Notes under the pieces: model-generated
The model's database searches: none
What the model saw: only the letters and a program-made list of their open reading frames with translations
Told to the model about the DNA's origin: nothing
NCBI GenBank assembly: GCA_964304625.1
Contig: OZ199838.1
Span: 13,206,001-13,270,000 of the forward strand
DNA length: 64,000 nucleotides
Source: Kudoa neothunni
Lineage: Eukaryota; Cnidaria
Reading direction: 5' to 3'
Program-made: the position numbers and the translations under genes
In this document: positions 12,541 to 24,215 of the stretch, one piece after another
Numbering within the stretch: position 1 is the stretch's first letter
How the letters are laid out: each line of letters begins with the position of its first letter

Positions 12541-12724
12541 TAATGTTGTATTTTTCATTAGCCCAAATTCCATCCAAAACAGTTAATTATGTTATGCCAA
12601 AAATCATTAATTACAAATGCGAATTTAAAATTTTATGTGAACTTGTAGATTCGGAGTCATTCCCTCCCCTAGCAATAGACAATCCCCCTTGCGGATTATA
12701 CGGATTCGTAGCAATAGCCACTGC
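12541..12724 (-). repeat. Dispersed repeat, copy 2 of an inverted pair
   Basis: Reverse-complement partner of 6581-6759. In this copy the shared frame is open for 64 codons (12543-12737, plus strand) but resembles no known protein. It is treated as part of an unidentified repeat rather than a gene. Confidence 0.6.
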
Positions 12725-12835
12725 CGAAAAAAAATAAACCTATCCCTCAGTAACGAATGTTACGCTAAAACTGATCATACCATTATATCTCTACTTTCGG
12801 TAGTATCGTACCAACCTCACTTTATCACTTTATAG

Positions 12836-13378
12836 CAAGGGCCGGGAACCATTTTTGGTGGAAGAGTCATACACCATGTTTTAAAACTAAAAATAGAAGT
12901 GTATGTGCGCGTTCTATGTAATTCCAATACTTTAAAGTAAAAAAAGTCCTTAAATTCTTTTAATAGCATTTTTATGCTATTGTTAATCAGTGAAGAATAT
13001 TTGTCATCATCAATGTGACTTCGGGTTCTGCATGGGTTTGCAGACTGCTTTGCAGTCTGGTTGATACGTGGTAAGATTAAACTTCATGCAGGCACTTAGA
13101 CATCCATCCGTTAAAATTCACCATAGTTCGATCTTAATGTCGCTTAAATGTAGAAAGGTTGCTCACATACAAACGTAAAGTTAAACATTTTCATTACGGC
13201 CGTACTTGCACGCTGCAATGAATGATATAGTAAGTAACCAATTTTCCATAGTGATCGTTTCGGATATGTACAAAGGAGTTTAACAAAACATTTTTTAAAT
13301 TGAAAACTTGTTCGCGAGCCAGACGCAGCCCTCCAACGAGCCATATCTGGCTCACGAACCATAGGTTCCCGACTTCTG
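12836..13378. mobile_element. hAT MITE (543 bp)
   Basis: Terminal inverted repeats CAAGGGCCGGGAACC / CAGAAGTCGGGAACC, followed at the right by the GGCTC-rich subterminal sequence common in hAT elements of this type. Flanking 8-bp duplications are CTTTATAG (12828-12835) and TTTTATAG (13379-13386). No transposase is encoded. The minus frame at 13144-13362 is a shadow of the repeat. Confidence 0.8.
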
Positions 13379-13386
13379 TTTTATAG

Positions 13387-14084
13387 GGATGTCCTTGTTT
13401 GTATTATGGGTAGAACGGATTGTATTGATTTACAAAAAAACGAAAGACCCACTCATCAAAATTCAAAGCGCATTACCTTATCTAGAATGTGTACGATCAA
13501 TTTTTAAAGATAAAATAAATTTTTATAGATTTTGTTATGCGGCGTTATTGTAGAGCTTATACGCTCAACACTATAGCATTTAAGCAGTATAATCTTGTGT
13601 TTATTTAGCAGGTGTATGTGCAGTAGTTTTGCTATAGTCATATTGAACGAGATTAATATAGCTCCTTAATGAATGAACCGTTCGTTAGCTCGCGTGAAGC
13701 TTATCTCTTAAAGCTTAATTCCAAAAGTTTTCTCTTTAGTCTATCTTAATAAAACTTTAAATGCTAATTAACACATAAACTTCACCTTTTTAACTGTTTT
13801 TAACATTAGTTTTGAAAAAATTGAGTGTTTTTGATATACATATGCGGTCACGTGATCACTGTAAGTTGAATCTGGCTGGATGAACTTCGAGGTGATTTGT
13901 TGAAAGTTCGATTGAATTCGTTGATTTCTTCTGGCTGTTCATCCCAAAACAATACGTTACTGCCGTTAGTGTTTTGACTGAAAGTGTTTATAATCGGTGA
14001 TGTTACAATTTTAATCTGTGCCCCTAGAAAGCGGTTGTTTTACAGCGTAAACACAAAGAAATCATCGCCATTTCATTTGACGAA
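13387..14084 (+). promoter_or_regulatory. Upstream region of PDPK1
   Basis: About 700 bp between the MITE and the PDPK1 start codon with no gene. It must hold the promoter and 5' leader of PDPK1 but I cannot point to a specific core element. Confidence 0.35.
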
Positions 14085-17000
14085 ATGACCGAGCCAAATT
14101 CCCACTTGAAAACATCCGAAAATTGTAACCAACTATCAACAACAAATGCTGGTACAAAATTATTGACTACATTGATTTGAATCTCTTTCCTAATATCACA
14201 CAATAGAAAAATCAGCGTCTGATGTTCCTAAAAAGAAAAGGTTATCCGATTTCAAATTATCTCGAGTATTGGGTGAAGGTTCATATTCTACTGTGGTCAA
14301 AGCAACAGAAATTTCCACTGGAAAACAATGCGCTCTCAAAATACTCTCCAAAATGCACATAATCAAACAGAATAAAGTTCATATTGTTAATCGCGAGAAG
14401 AAAATATTGGCTATGTTGTCTAAAAGTCAGTTTTTTGTAAAATTATATTGCACATTTCAAGATGAAGAATCATTGTGTAATATTTGTTGCTGTTATGAAA
14501 TGTGATGTATGTATGTAGATTTCGTGTTGTCGTTGGCTGATGGGGGTGAATTGTGGGATTATATCAGGAAAGTAAATAGGCTGGCGTTAATCGGGGATTT
14601 TATGATAGGATTCTATTTAGTTGGGGAAATTCTCGCTTGATACTACTAGATTTTATGCGGCTGAAATATTTAGCGCTATCCATCACCTTCATAGTTTAAA
14701 CATAGTCCATAGGTAATTCGGTATGCGCGCTCTCCTCTACTTCATATTCCATCAGGGATATGAAACCGGAGAATATACTGTTAGATGATAGACTTCATGT
14801 GATGATAACTGATTTTGGAACATCGAAACTTTTGAATGACACCGATGAGGTTAAGAGTGACGATCAACAACAAACTTGTGTCGGTCGTAGACGTGCCAAC
14901 TCTTTTGTTGGTACCGCTCAATATGTATCCCCGGAAATGTTAAATCAATCTTATTCGTGTAAAAGGTATGCTGCGTACGCTTATGCCGCCTTTTCAAAAT
15001 ATAACAAATTAGTTCGGATATTTGGGCTATTGGAGTTATTATCTTTCAAATGATGACGGGAAAATTCGCCTTCACCGGAGTGTATCTAAGATCTTAGCGG
15101 ATTTTTGCGGTTGAAGTTTATTGGTTTTGTAGCAACGAATACCACATATTTCAAAATATCTCAAAATTGGAATACAACATGCCTGATGATGTTATCGGTC
15201 CTGTTAGAGATCTTATTGAAAAAATACTTGTATAGTTTGTGCTTAAGGAACATTATCGGATAAGCTATCCAATATTAAGGTGTTAGATCCAAATGAACGT
15301 TTCGGCTGTGAACAAACTGGGGGTTTCCTGAGTGTTCAGCAGCACCCCTTTTTCCAAGAAACCAATTGGGATAATCTGGCGGAGCAAGTCGCCCCGTCCG
15401 AACTTAAATCAATATATGAGGAGAGGAAAAAGAAATTGCGCCGACAATCTACCAACGATGACAATGAAGAATCGCTTTTCTCAAAAAGAAACTCAAAAAG
15501 TAAGCATCCATCTTGATTTTTTATCATCAGTTTTCATTTTGTATATTTCCGCTTAAATACCACCCTGTTGGCTGAACAGGCATTGTTTTTTGCTAAGCTT
15601 TATAATGAAGTCGAGTTCGAGTCGAAATTTTTCGGATAATGTGTTGAGATATTCGAAAATTAGAGAGTTTTTTTGACTTTCTTCGTTGAAAAATAAATTG
15701 ACTAGGTTAGATGGGTTTTTGTTACTTGTAAGCATGCTTTACAACATGGGTTCTCAACCGGGGGGGAGTTCTAAATGACAGGGAGTAAATTAACTTCAAA
15801 AATGGGTTGGGGTAATTCTTACAGAATTTGGTTTGTGATATACCTAAGGATTTCTAAGTCATTATATTATTCAGGACTATTAAACTCAATAATAAGTTGG
15901 CTGATATTCTTAAAGGGATTGGCTATTTCCACGGTGCGAATTATTTTCTAGTTTTCTAATGAAAATTAAAATCTGATTTCAGATATATGTTTAGCTAATT
16001 TTTACGTATACGAATTTTATCTTTGTTACGAAAATTTTGGTGATAAATATTATTTTTATATCCTATTATAGAATTTAACTATTATTTTCATTCCTAATGT
16101 CAGAAAATGTTTGCTTCGGTACCGATGAAATGATATGTACGCTACACTTGTGATAGATGCGCGCTAACGAGACAGACTGTGATTGACTGTTTCGGGTATT
16201 GACACAGCATGATTCAACATAAGTTGAATTAAATTTTACAATTATTAGTATATTTTTCGTTATAAGGTAATGTAATTTTTCTATATTGAATTTGAAAAGT
16301 TATATAAGTTAGGCTTTGCGCTCAATATATTTAAAAAACAAAATTATCGAGTAAACGACAACGAAATATCGTGTTTTAAGAATTCTATTGTTCATATACT
16401 AAAATTTTTTTTTATTTTATTTTGTCATCTTTGGAAGCTCAAAGCAGTAATTCTGCTTCCTTTCGACCTTCCTGTGGATTTTATTTTAGAAGAGAGAGGA
16501 AAATCTAAACTAAGATAATATTTGTTAGTTGTTAATATTCTATTTTTGAATTTTTCAGGTATTAATTGCTCTGATTGAGTGTAGTTTGACGTGGATTGCA
16601 TCGAACAATTGCATCTAATTTTGTTCATTTAAGAAATTACAGAATAAGATACCATTTATTTCATCTGTCATAGCTGCGGGTTCTTCTATAAATATGAGAA
16701 TTTATGATTAATGCCATATCAATAATTTTACTCGACAGCTCAATGTCAGAGTCAACGCAACTAGCTATATTTACCGGATCTTCATCGTTGCAATCATGCT
16801 TCACTAAAGTACTCATTATTTGTGTATAAAATATCACCTACTTGGTTTTATCACAGTAGCCAGTTTTTATCGTTATTTTTAATAATACTTTCTAACTCTT
16901 TAAAAGCATCTAAACACAGTTCGTATGAGGTACCGCAAAATTCAGCTGAGGCAGCTGCTAATTTATTTGTGTAAATTGAAGATAATCTGAAACTTTGAAT

Positions 17001-20000
17001 CGAATTCTTTGCTTTAACTGTTACGATTGAATTCTCCGATTTTAACGTATTTTTTCCAGTCGTAAATGTAATTAAAAATTCAGAAACATGTCGTTGAGTT
17101 CATTGACAATGGCACAAAGATTCATCGAAGATTTCGACCACATTTAACGCTCTTTGATGGAAAATGTGTACACATGGGAGGTTGAATGATAGATATTGGA
17201 GACAATTACATGTGTTGATATTTGAATTATATGAATAATCCTTTAAACTTTTGAGTTTTCCTAATTGCGACAAAGTTATATTTGCCGCAAACGGAGTAAT
17301 TAATTGTTAAACCATTGTCATGTTTCATTTATCATTGAATGAGGTTTAATAAGATCTGAAACAATTTTATTTTTCCTCTCAATTCTAATGGATTCTAAAT
17401 ATTTGAAAAAATCCTCAGGAATCGAGAGTTTTGTAACAATGGTTTTGAGCTGTCCAGTCATTGCCTCTAATAGATTGTTAGTGGTGTTATTGAAACAATT
17501 TTTGGCTGAACTCAAACCAATAACCTAATATTTAGCTATGGGGTCCCAATTTTTTTCGAAATATGAACTGAATTCAGTAACACCATGTAGGAAAATTTTG
17601 ACTTTCAATTCAGCATATTCAGTTTTTGGCGTTGTATACATCATTTTTTGAAGAATTACCAGAAGTGGCTTTTTCTTTTCAATATCCACTATATACTTTT
17701 TAGAAGGATTTCTCGTTGGAAGGTCTGATTAACGTGAAATCTACAGTGATTAGGGATGCTTCGTTAAAAGCTTCTTTTACACATTTTCTTAGGATGCGAT
17801 CGATCCTTATCAGCAACTATCGTCGAAAGTTTGAGCTTTAAACAAAAAGCAGCGTCTGTTAGCTCATCTAAAAGCTATTTAATTGTTTATTCGGTTTCCT
17901 CATATCATATACACGCACTTGTAATGTACATTTGATCGCACGAGTCGTGTTGCTGTTATGTAAAGCGGAGCTCTAAAACTAATAAGCTAGTCAGTTCAAA
18001 TTATTAACTTAATTGAATTAAGCAGTTTATATGGGACATCCATAAACATAACCTCTGGGAAGTAGTTGATTATATTTTCCATTTTTTCATCAATAAAAAA
18101 TATCCCGCTTACGGAATTTTCACTGACCAATATTTTAACTTCACCCTTATAATTTTCTTTTAGAAGCATTACAACTGAGTTGACATCTTTTACTTCGCAG
18201 GAGAAAATTTTTTTATATGATACCTCTAAACCTTTCATTTCAAGCATTGTAACGGTGGTGACGTGTAAATATTCATCACAAAAATTTTCGTAAAAATAAT
18301 ATAATTCTTATAGGTAAAAATTAGCTAAGCACATATATGTTATCAGATTTTAATTATCATTAGAAACCTAGAAAATATTCCGCACCGTGGAAATAGCCAG
18401 TGTCATCCTTAAAGTGTTTTTAGAAACAAATATTAATAAAACTATAAACAGTCTCTTTCTTTTATGGCTCGTTTATTTTTTAGTGATATAACCTAATTAT
18501 AATACTTAATGTTGCAATCTTTGCGATAAGTAATATTTAAGCGTCACTAGTTTTGACCATTTTTAATTATTTCTGACCTCCAGGAGGGAAGGAAGGGCCA
18601 GAAATAATTTAATGTAGAAGCATCTAATAAAATTAAATATGTAAACAGCTTGTGATTTAGAGTTTTTGGGTTAAAAATTGACGTTATACAAGCATCAATA
18701 CTTTTAGGATTAGAATTTACCATGTAAATAACCTCTGCCTAGCTAAAACGATATAAAAACTTAAAGTAGATATGAATTCGGTTCCCAAGATATGAGGGTA
18801 TACTTGAAAAAATGGTTGAGAAACCCTGCTCTCTAGGGGGGCTATTACACTTAGTAGGGGATTTTGGAGCATTGCTGTTCCATTAAGATTGATTTTTACA
18901 TTTACATCCTTCATAAGTTTATTAGTAAAATTACGAAAAAACCAAAAATAACATTTGTCGGTATTAGTTTTCAGGGAGTATGGTCACTCAAAGTTTTAAT
19001 ACCCGCCAACACACAATGATTTATGTATTTTGCGTATTCAATAAGAAAATCAAAATTATTGTGCGAAATCCATAATTGACTCATGCGCATTGAAAATAGA
19101 AATTTTTTTACTCCATTCTAAATAAAGAGAGCAGATAATATTTATTATAATTTTTTAAATATGTATAAATCTTTCCCATCTAAAGTTAGATCCCCAAATC
19201 GAATAACTTCTTTTTTTCGCTGAATCATAAGGAAATTAGAAGCATTACGGGAAATCCATGTCACTGTATTCTTATTAATGCGTATGTACATATCAGAGTT
19301 TTTAATTGTCGAGAAATGAACTAATTTTTTTCTAAGTAATTCACGAAAAAGTTTCACTGGTGTATCACAAGGTCCGATCTGGGATTCGAACCTGCGTTAT
19401 TAGCATTAAAAGGCGGTGGTGTCATACTACTCTGCTCTCGATCGCGCGTAAATGATTGGTGAATTACAACCCTTATAATCCATATGTTACAACTGACATA
19501 ACAATTGAATGTTGATCATTTGAAATATTCGTTGAGTAAAATTCAAATGAAAGAAACTGAGTTTATCATCTAATGATACTAATTGAAGAGCTTATTTCTT
19601 CGAATATTGTTTTAAATAAATTACTAAAATTTACTTACTTGTTAAATAAGATAAATATCGATTTATTTAGCAAAAGAATAGATTTGAAAATCAATTTTGG
19701 TCTCTTTAAGTTTTATTTGTAAGAGAAATGTCTAAGGATTGGAATTATAAAAACAATTATTCCATTAAAAATAAAATTGAATATTATTAAGTTTGAATTG
19801 GATTTTAAATATGGGTTATTGTAATTTCTACTTTGGAACATGAAATTACGTGATATAGGTTTTGAATTTGGGCAATTTCTAACGAGTACTTGGCACTAGG
19901 AAAAAATCCTCTAGGATATCATTAATTTAAAATTATGTCGTATTAAATAAAAAAATTGATATGATATTTTGGTCCGTAATTAAAATATGTTATACTCGTT

Positions 20001-23000
20001 AATTCTCGAATTTTTTAATAAGAGGAAATGTCTTTTAACTCGCGCTAATTCAACCGTGTGTGTAGTTTTGAGTATTATTAATTATTTCATAATATAAAGT
20101 GTAGCAATGGACTATAATTGATTTAATTAAACAAGATGTAAAAATGGGTCGTATCTGCAACCTATAAATGAGAGCTATAATGATTTAAAACAGGAGCCAC
20201 CAAGATATGTCCCTCCGATGCTTTCATTCCGGCTCGCGGTATCCTCCTTAAAACTCAAATGCGCGGACGCACACATACCTATATCGGTTCGTTTGAAAAT
20301 TATAAGTACTTTACTCTAGTAGATTATTGTCGATTAAGACTATTCATTTTGTTCCTTATGATGGTTCTATATAATTTTTATTAAAATAAAAGGGAAAATC
20401 TACGCGCTAATGTATTAAAGTTCTGAATTTAAAACATACGAATCGATAAGATACACGTTTCAAGGTTTATTTGATTCTCATGTTTCTAATAATTCAAAAT
20501 TCCTAATTATTTATACTTTTAAGTTAAGTTTATCGGATTGATTATTCTAATTTTTAAGCAGGTTGAGTTCAATTGATTTGATGTTATTAATTTTAAATGA
20601 TGAAGCAATAATCACCGTTGCTTAGATGTTCCTGGTATTTTATACAATTATGGACTTATATTCAAATGGTAGTTAACCCTCTAAGGTACACAAAAACGAC
20701 CCCACTCCAACTAACTTGGGTTCTTTTTGATCCCAGGTTTTTATTTTACGATAGTTAATAACAAAATATTTCAAAATGCCATACGAAATTTTGAGAAAAA
20801 TGTGATTCATTGAACCTGTTAATCCAACAAAATCCTATTCGGTAGGCTTATATTACGTTCCGTAAATTTGCGTTTAAATAAATCAACAATCTTTCATACT
20901 ACAGAGAGAGAAACAGATATAAGCGAAACAAAAAAATTTTTAATTTCGAAGCCAATAAATTTGTATTTTGAACATTGATTATACTTACTGAAATTTTGAT
21001 TCCATTATTTCGATTTCTTAGGAAAAATATGAATCGAATGTTTTAGTTACATTCTGATCCTTTGATTGTTAACAAGTAATGTTCAATGGAAACATAATAA
21101 ATATTATACTGTTTAATTTTAAACATCAAAGATTGATTAAAAGACTAAGAATTTGCATTCTAAACATGGAACATCTTTCACGCTTGACTTTATCGTTCAG
21201 CGAGTTTGCCGAATTGACTTCGGGAGGATAAGTTTCCCAACGAATCATCTTTTTCTCAAAATTCAGCCGGTAGAAATTTTATAAAATTTGTGTGGCATTT
21301 TGAAATATTTTTTTAATAACTATCGTAAAATAAAAAACTGGAGTCCAAAAGACCCCAAGTTCGTCGGAGTGAAATTTTTTATTTCAATGCGAAATTTTGT
21401 TAATTTTTTTAAAGTTTATTAAGTTGGAAATATCGTAATTTTATGGAAATAACATGGATTTCAAGTGTTTCGAAGGAACAAGTAACATAATGAATTTAAA
21501 ACTACTTTGGGATCCAAAAGACCCCAAGTTCGTTAGAGGGTTAATAAAAAACGCCAAATTTCTAACTTGGAAAATGAACGTCTTATTAGCATCTACCCAA
21601 CTTGAGTATAATTAAATTAATAAATTATGAATTTTATACTTTAAAAAATTGCAATTCTTTATTACAACAAAAAATACAACCAATATCTGGGTTTTTTAAT
21701 TATACCATGGATGACATGTCCGCAATCCCATTTGGGGACCTCAAACTCGAAGTCGAAGTATACTAAATTTCCATACAAGAGTCAGTTGATAACTAAACAT
21801 CTTAATGCATTTCTTATCATTGGAATTACTGTTTTTGTACCGAGATGGGATACGCCTTCATCGGACAGGATTCAGTTTCGTGTTACACATTCTAATAAAA
21901 TTCGTAATTTTTTATATTTTTTTCATTTTTATAACTGTTTATTGAAAAAAACCATTTTTTTAATCCGGCCATCGAAGTTTTTGAACATCAAAAACGCGGC
22001 CCAGTCAAAAACTTTGGTGACCTCTGATTTAAAAGGAAATTAGCACGGGTGCTGGAATTGTACGACTAAATTTTATATAGATCATAAGCGCGAACCTAAT
22101 AGATATGATTATCTTAAGCGAAATTTTTCATATTAAATCGTTTGTAATAATATATGATAATGCATGATTGTATATTCGGTAAAAATGGGTTTTTTGGATT
22201 CATCAGATAGATTATGAAGCAAAATTCATTAACTAAAAAAAGTTAAATTTTATATTTGATATGATTATTTTAAATAGAAGAGAGTTGACTAAATTTATTT
22301 GATTTCATAATTTGTAGTCCGACACATTACGGAGGTTTTGCTGGATTCAATCCGTTTAATCTTCGGATTAGTTACTGCTATTATTTTTTTTCACAGAAAC
22401 AACAGTGATCGTTTTTCAATATTAAATTGAATGAAAACTGTTAATAAATGCAATTTTTTTGAAAATCGATGGATGTGTCATCCTTGTTAAGGGTGACATA
22501 TGCCATTTTTCGATTTTAATTAATTTAAAGCCATTTCATTTTGGTAGATGAGAGCTGTCTATTTATGGTATCAGAGATATTGAGTAATAGATTATTGAGT
22601 GTGGTTGAAAGATAACTGCACCATGGCCTCAAACAATCAATATTAATTCACTGAGCGCCCCAATTTCAAATCCGCCATTAATGCGACACGTCACAATCCT
22701 ACCACTACTGTTATGTTGATATTTAGACCTAATCTTATTAGACATTTTAAATCATTTTTCGTTTCTACGGTCTCGATTATAGCTCGATCATTGATAAGAT
22801 TTTTTTCAATCAGTCGTACCTTGTAGCCTATTAATTTTGGAAACGATTAACATCCTATTGATATTCTAACATAACAATTGGTAGAGAAAAAAGGCCACTC
22901 CAAAAATAAGATGAGCGAATCAAACTCTTCTTACTCGGATGACTCTACATCGACTGAAACTTTGAATTCGAAAACCAGATCACGTCTAGGAAGCGCCTGT

Positions 23001-23330
23001 GATGATCTCAATAGGGAGGTTTGGACTATGTTCACCGGAGGACATAAAATCATAAAGCGTGGTTATCTTTACAAGAAAAAAGGGTTCGTTCCCAGGAAAC
23101 GTATGTTCATCATCACTGATGCACCATCCATCCTGTATGTGGACCCCGACAACATGGAATTAAAAGGAAATATCCCCTGGACCAAAGAGTTGTTCTGTAG
23201 CACCAAAAATTTCGTTTCCTTCTTTATACACACACCAAAACGAGTTTATGTGCTGGAAGATCGCACAAACAATTCCAATCTATGGATTAAAACAATTGAA
23301 GAAGTGCACAGAAACCATTTTGGTGGATAA
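14085..23330 (+). CDS. PDPK1: 3-phosphoinositide-dependent protein kinase 1
   Basis: Nine exons: 14085-14151, 14207-14476, 14519-14571, 14621-14712, 14756-14965, 15013-15081, 15133-15229, 15280-15499, 22885-23330. Every junction keeps frame, giving 507 residues (human 556). Kinase domain: glycine loop GEGSYSTV (45-52), Lys67, HRDMKPEN (Asp162), DFG (180-182), activation segment RANSFVGTAQYVSPE with the autophosphorylated Ser at 210. HIIK.NKV in the PIF-pocket region is kept. The last exon is a PH domain (KKKGFVPRKRMF, LKGNIPWTKEL, IHTPKRVYVLEDR) that matches PDK1's lipid-binding PH domain, with basic residues retained. It activates AGC kinases such as AKT at PIP3 membranes. Seven introns are 42-55 bp, but intron 8 (15500-22884) is 7385 bp and full of transposons; both sides are phase 1, supporting the join. 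Confidence 0.92.
15745..18828. mobile_element. Full-length copy of the 595-bp MITE family, interrupted by a MULE
   Basis: Left end CATGGGTTCTCAACC and inverted right end CAGGGTTTCTCAACC resemble the CAGGGGTTCTTAACC / TAGGAGTTCTCAAC ends of the element at 50770-51364. The outer arms (15745-15915 and 18406-18828) align with that element's two halves, so about 590 bp of MITE are split by 2.5 kb of MULE. A clear 8-bp target duplication was not found. It lies within PDPK1 intron 8. Confidence 0.75.
15916..18405 (-). mobile_element. Mutator-like (MULE, ZSWIM-type) transposon nested in the MITE
   Basis: Long terminal inverted repeats start TTGGCTATTTCCACGGTGCG on the left and CTGGCTATTTCCACGGTGCG (inverted) on the right and continue about 60 bp. 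Nine-bp flanks TTCTTAAAG (15907-15915) and TCCTTAAAG (18406-18414) fit MULE target duplication. Minus-strand transposase pieces: 17996-18247 (FFIDEKMENIINYFPEVMFM, then DVPYKL, the first catalytic Asp region), about 17740-17870 (VADKDRSHPKK, second Asp region) and 17318-17515 (NCFNNTTNNLLEAMTGQLK). Stops between pieces show it is inactive. Assignment rests on the family's 'M...F..YP.v..mD.TYkl' and 'NNTTN..E..ng.lK' patterns. Confidence 0.82.
19372..19452 (-). repeat. tRNA-derived fossil or SINE head
   Basis: On the minus strand the B box GGTTCGAATCC (19382-19392) and an A-box-like GAGCAGAGTAG (19427-19437) are spaced as in a tRNA, with CTTTTAA between them like a tRNA-Lys(UUU) anticodon loop. 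The acceptor stem pairs at only about 5 of 7 positions and the anticodon stem does not pair, so I do not call a functional tRNA. It sits in PDPK1 intron 8. Confidence 0.4.
20677..21540. mobile_element. piggyBac-type MITE (864 bp) with TTAA duplication
   Basis: Begins CCCTCTAAGG and ends CGTTAGAGGG, flanked by TTAA at 20673-20676 and 21541-21544. Subterminal inverted repeats extend far inward (the 20745-20800 segment pairs with 21275-21345), and the AAAAGACCCCAAGTTCGT motif occurs twice near the right end. No transposase is encoded. It lies in PDPK1 intron 8. Confidence 0.85.
21545..22884. other. Rest of PDPK1 intron 8
   Basis: AT-rich intron sequence ending at the acceptor GGTAG before 22885. 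A 110-codon frame at 21711-22043 is bounded by short motifs (TTTGGGGACCTC, TTTGGTGACCTC) that hint at a worn transposon, but I cannot define its ends. The intron segment 18829-20672 likewise shows nothing beyond the tRNA-like fossil. Confidence 0.45.
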
Positions 23331-24215
23331 CATTGATAGAGCATCCGCCTAAACACACTCTTGCCTATTCAACTCATTTATGTATATTTAGATCAATCCC
23401 TTTCATCATGTTTTCACCAAGCTTTTTTTTGACTTTTTTGCGCGATAAATATTCCCACTTTTTATACTTACGCATTTTTATCTTTCTATTAATTATTACA
23501 TCTGAAATGAATTTTAATAATGTTGAGATATGATCTTTATTTTAAAAAAATAACACCTAAATAATAATTTAATGCTTTCTTGGGGTCTTTATTTATGAAT
23601 CTTTATTGCATAAAGCTTTGCATCATTTCTGGAAGTTCGAAATGCTTCTATAGAGGCTTACCTTTCAACATTTTTATTTTTAATAAATTATCGTTAAGTT
23701 GTTTAAGAACTAAAAATAAAAAAATTAGAAAGTATTGTTGTCATTTTGGTATTATTAGATATTCGCGAGAGTATCCGAAAAGTACGATACAATCCAATGA
23801 TGCTTGTGAATAATAATATTCATTTTTATTGTTCATCAATATGTTCCAAGTTTATTTACTTACCATGGTCCATGTAATCGTTAACTAAGATATATTCACG
23901 CTACCGCACTACTTTTATATTCACATACTTGGACTTTAGTTTCTAGCCAATAATGTTGTTTTACATATAAAGGAAATTATTCAATTTAACTTAAGTTGAA
24001 TTTTCAGTTAACTATTTTAAATTTATTTGGAGTTCAGAGAATTTAAACTCATTCAAATGGACTTTTTGCGGGGTACGGCAGTTAGCACACGCGAAATTTT
24101 GTAGCATGCTGTACCGGAAGGGTTGACAACTTGTTTTATTTTAATACGAACCACAGAAATGAATAGAATGTAAAAATATCTAACTACACACAGTTCTTAA
24201 TAGATACACTGAAGA
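23331..24215. other. Convergent intergenic region PDPK1 / UTP15
   Basis: Holds the 3' ends of both genes. Open frames at 23333-23533 and 23580-23813 follow the PDPK1 stop and look like UTR. No other gene is seen. Confidence 0.5.

Noticed and set aside
13144-13362. 72-codon minus ORF near 13.2 kb as a gene
   Set aside because: Lies wholly inside the hAT MITE and ends in its terminal repeat.
15553-15735. Possible extra PDPK1 linker exon near 15.55 kb
   Set aside because: A plus-strand stretch looks codon-like, but the exon 8 to exon 9 join is already in frame and the linker needs no further sequence; no acceptor/donor pair keeps phase.
21711-22043. 110-codon ORF in the PDPK1 intron
   Set aside because: No recognisable domain; probably part of a worn repeat and not linked by phase to PDPK1 exons.
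22320-22375. tRNA-like or structured RNA in the PDPK1 intron
   Set aside because: GGATTCAATCC-like string only; no cloverleaf possible.
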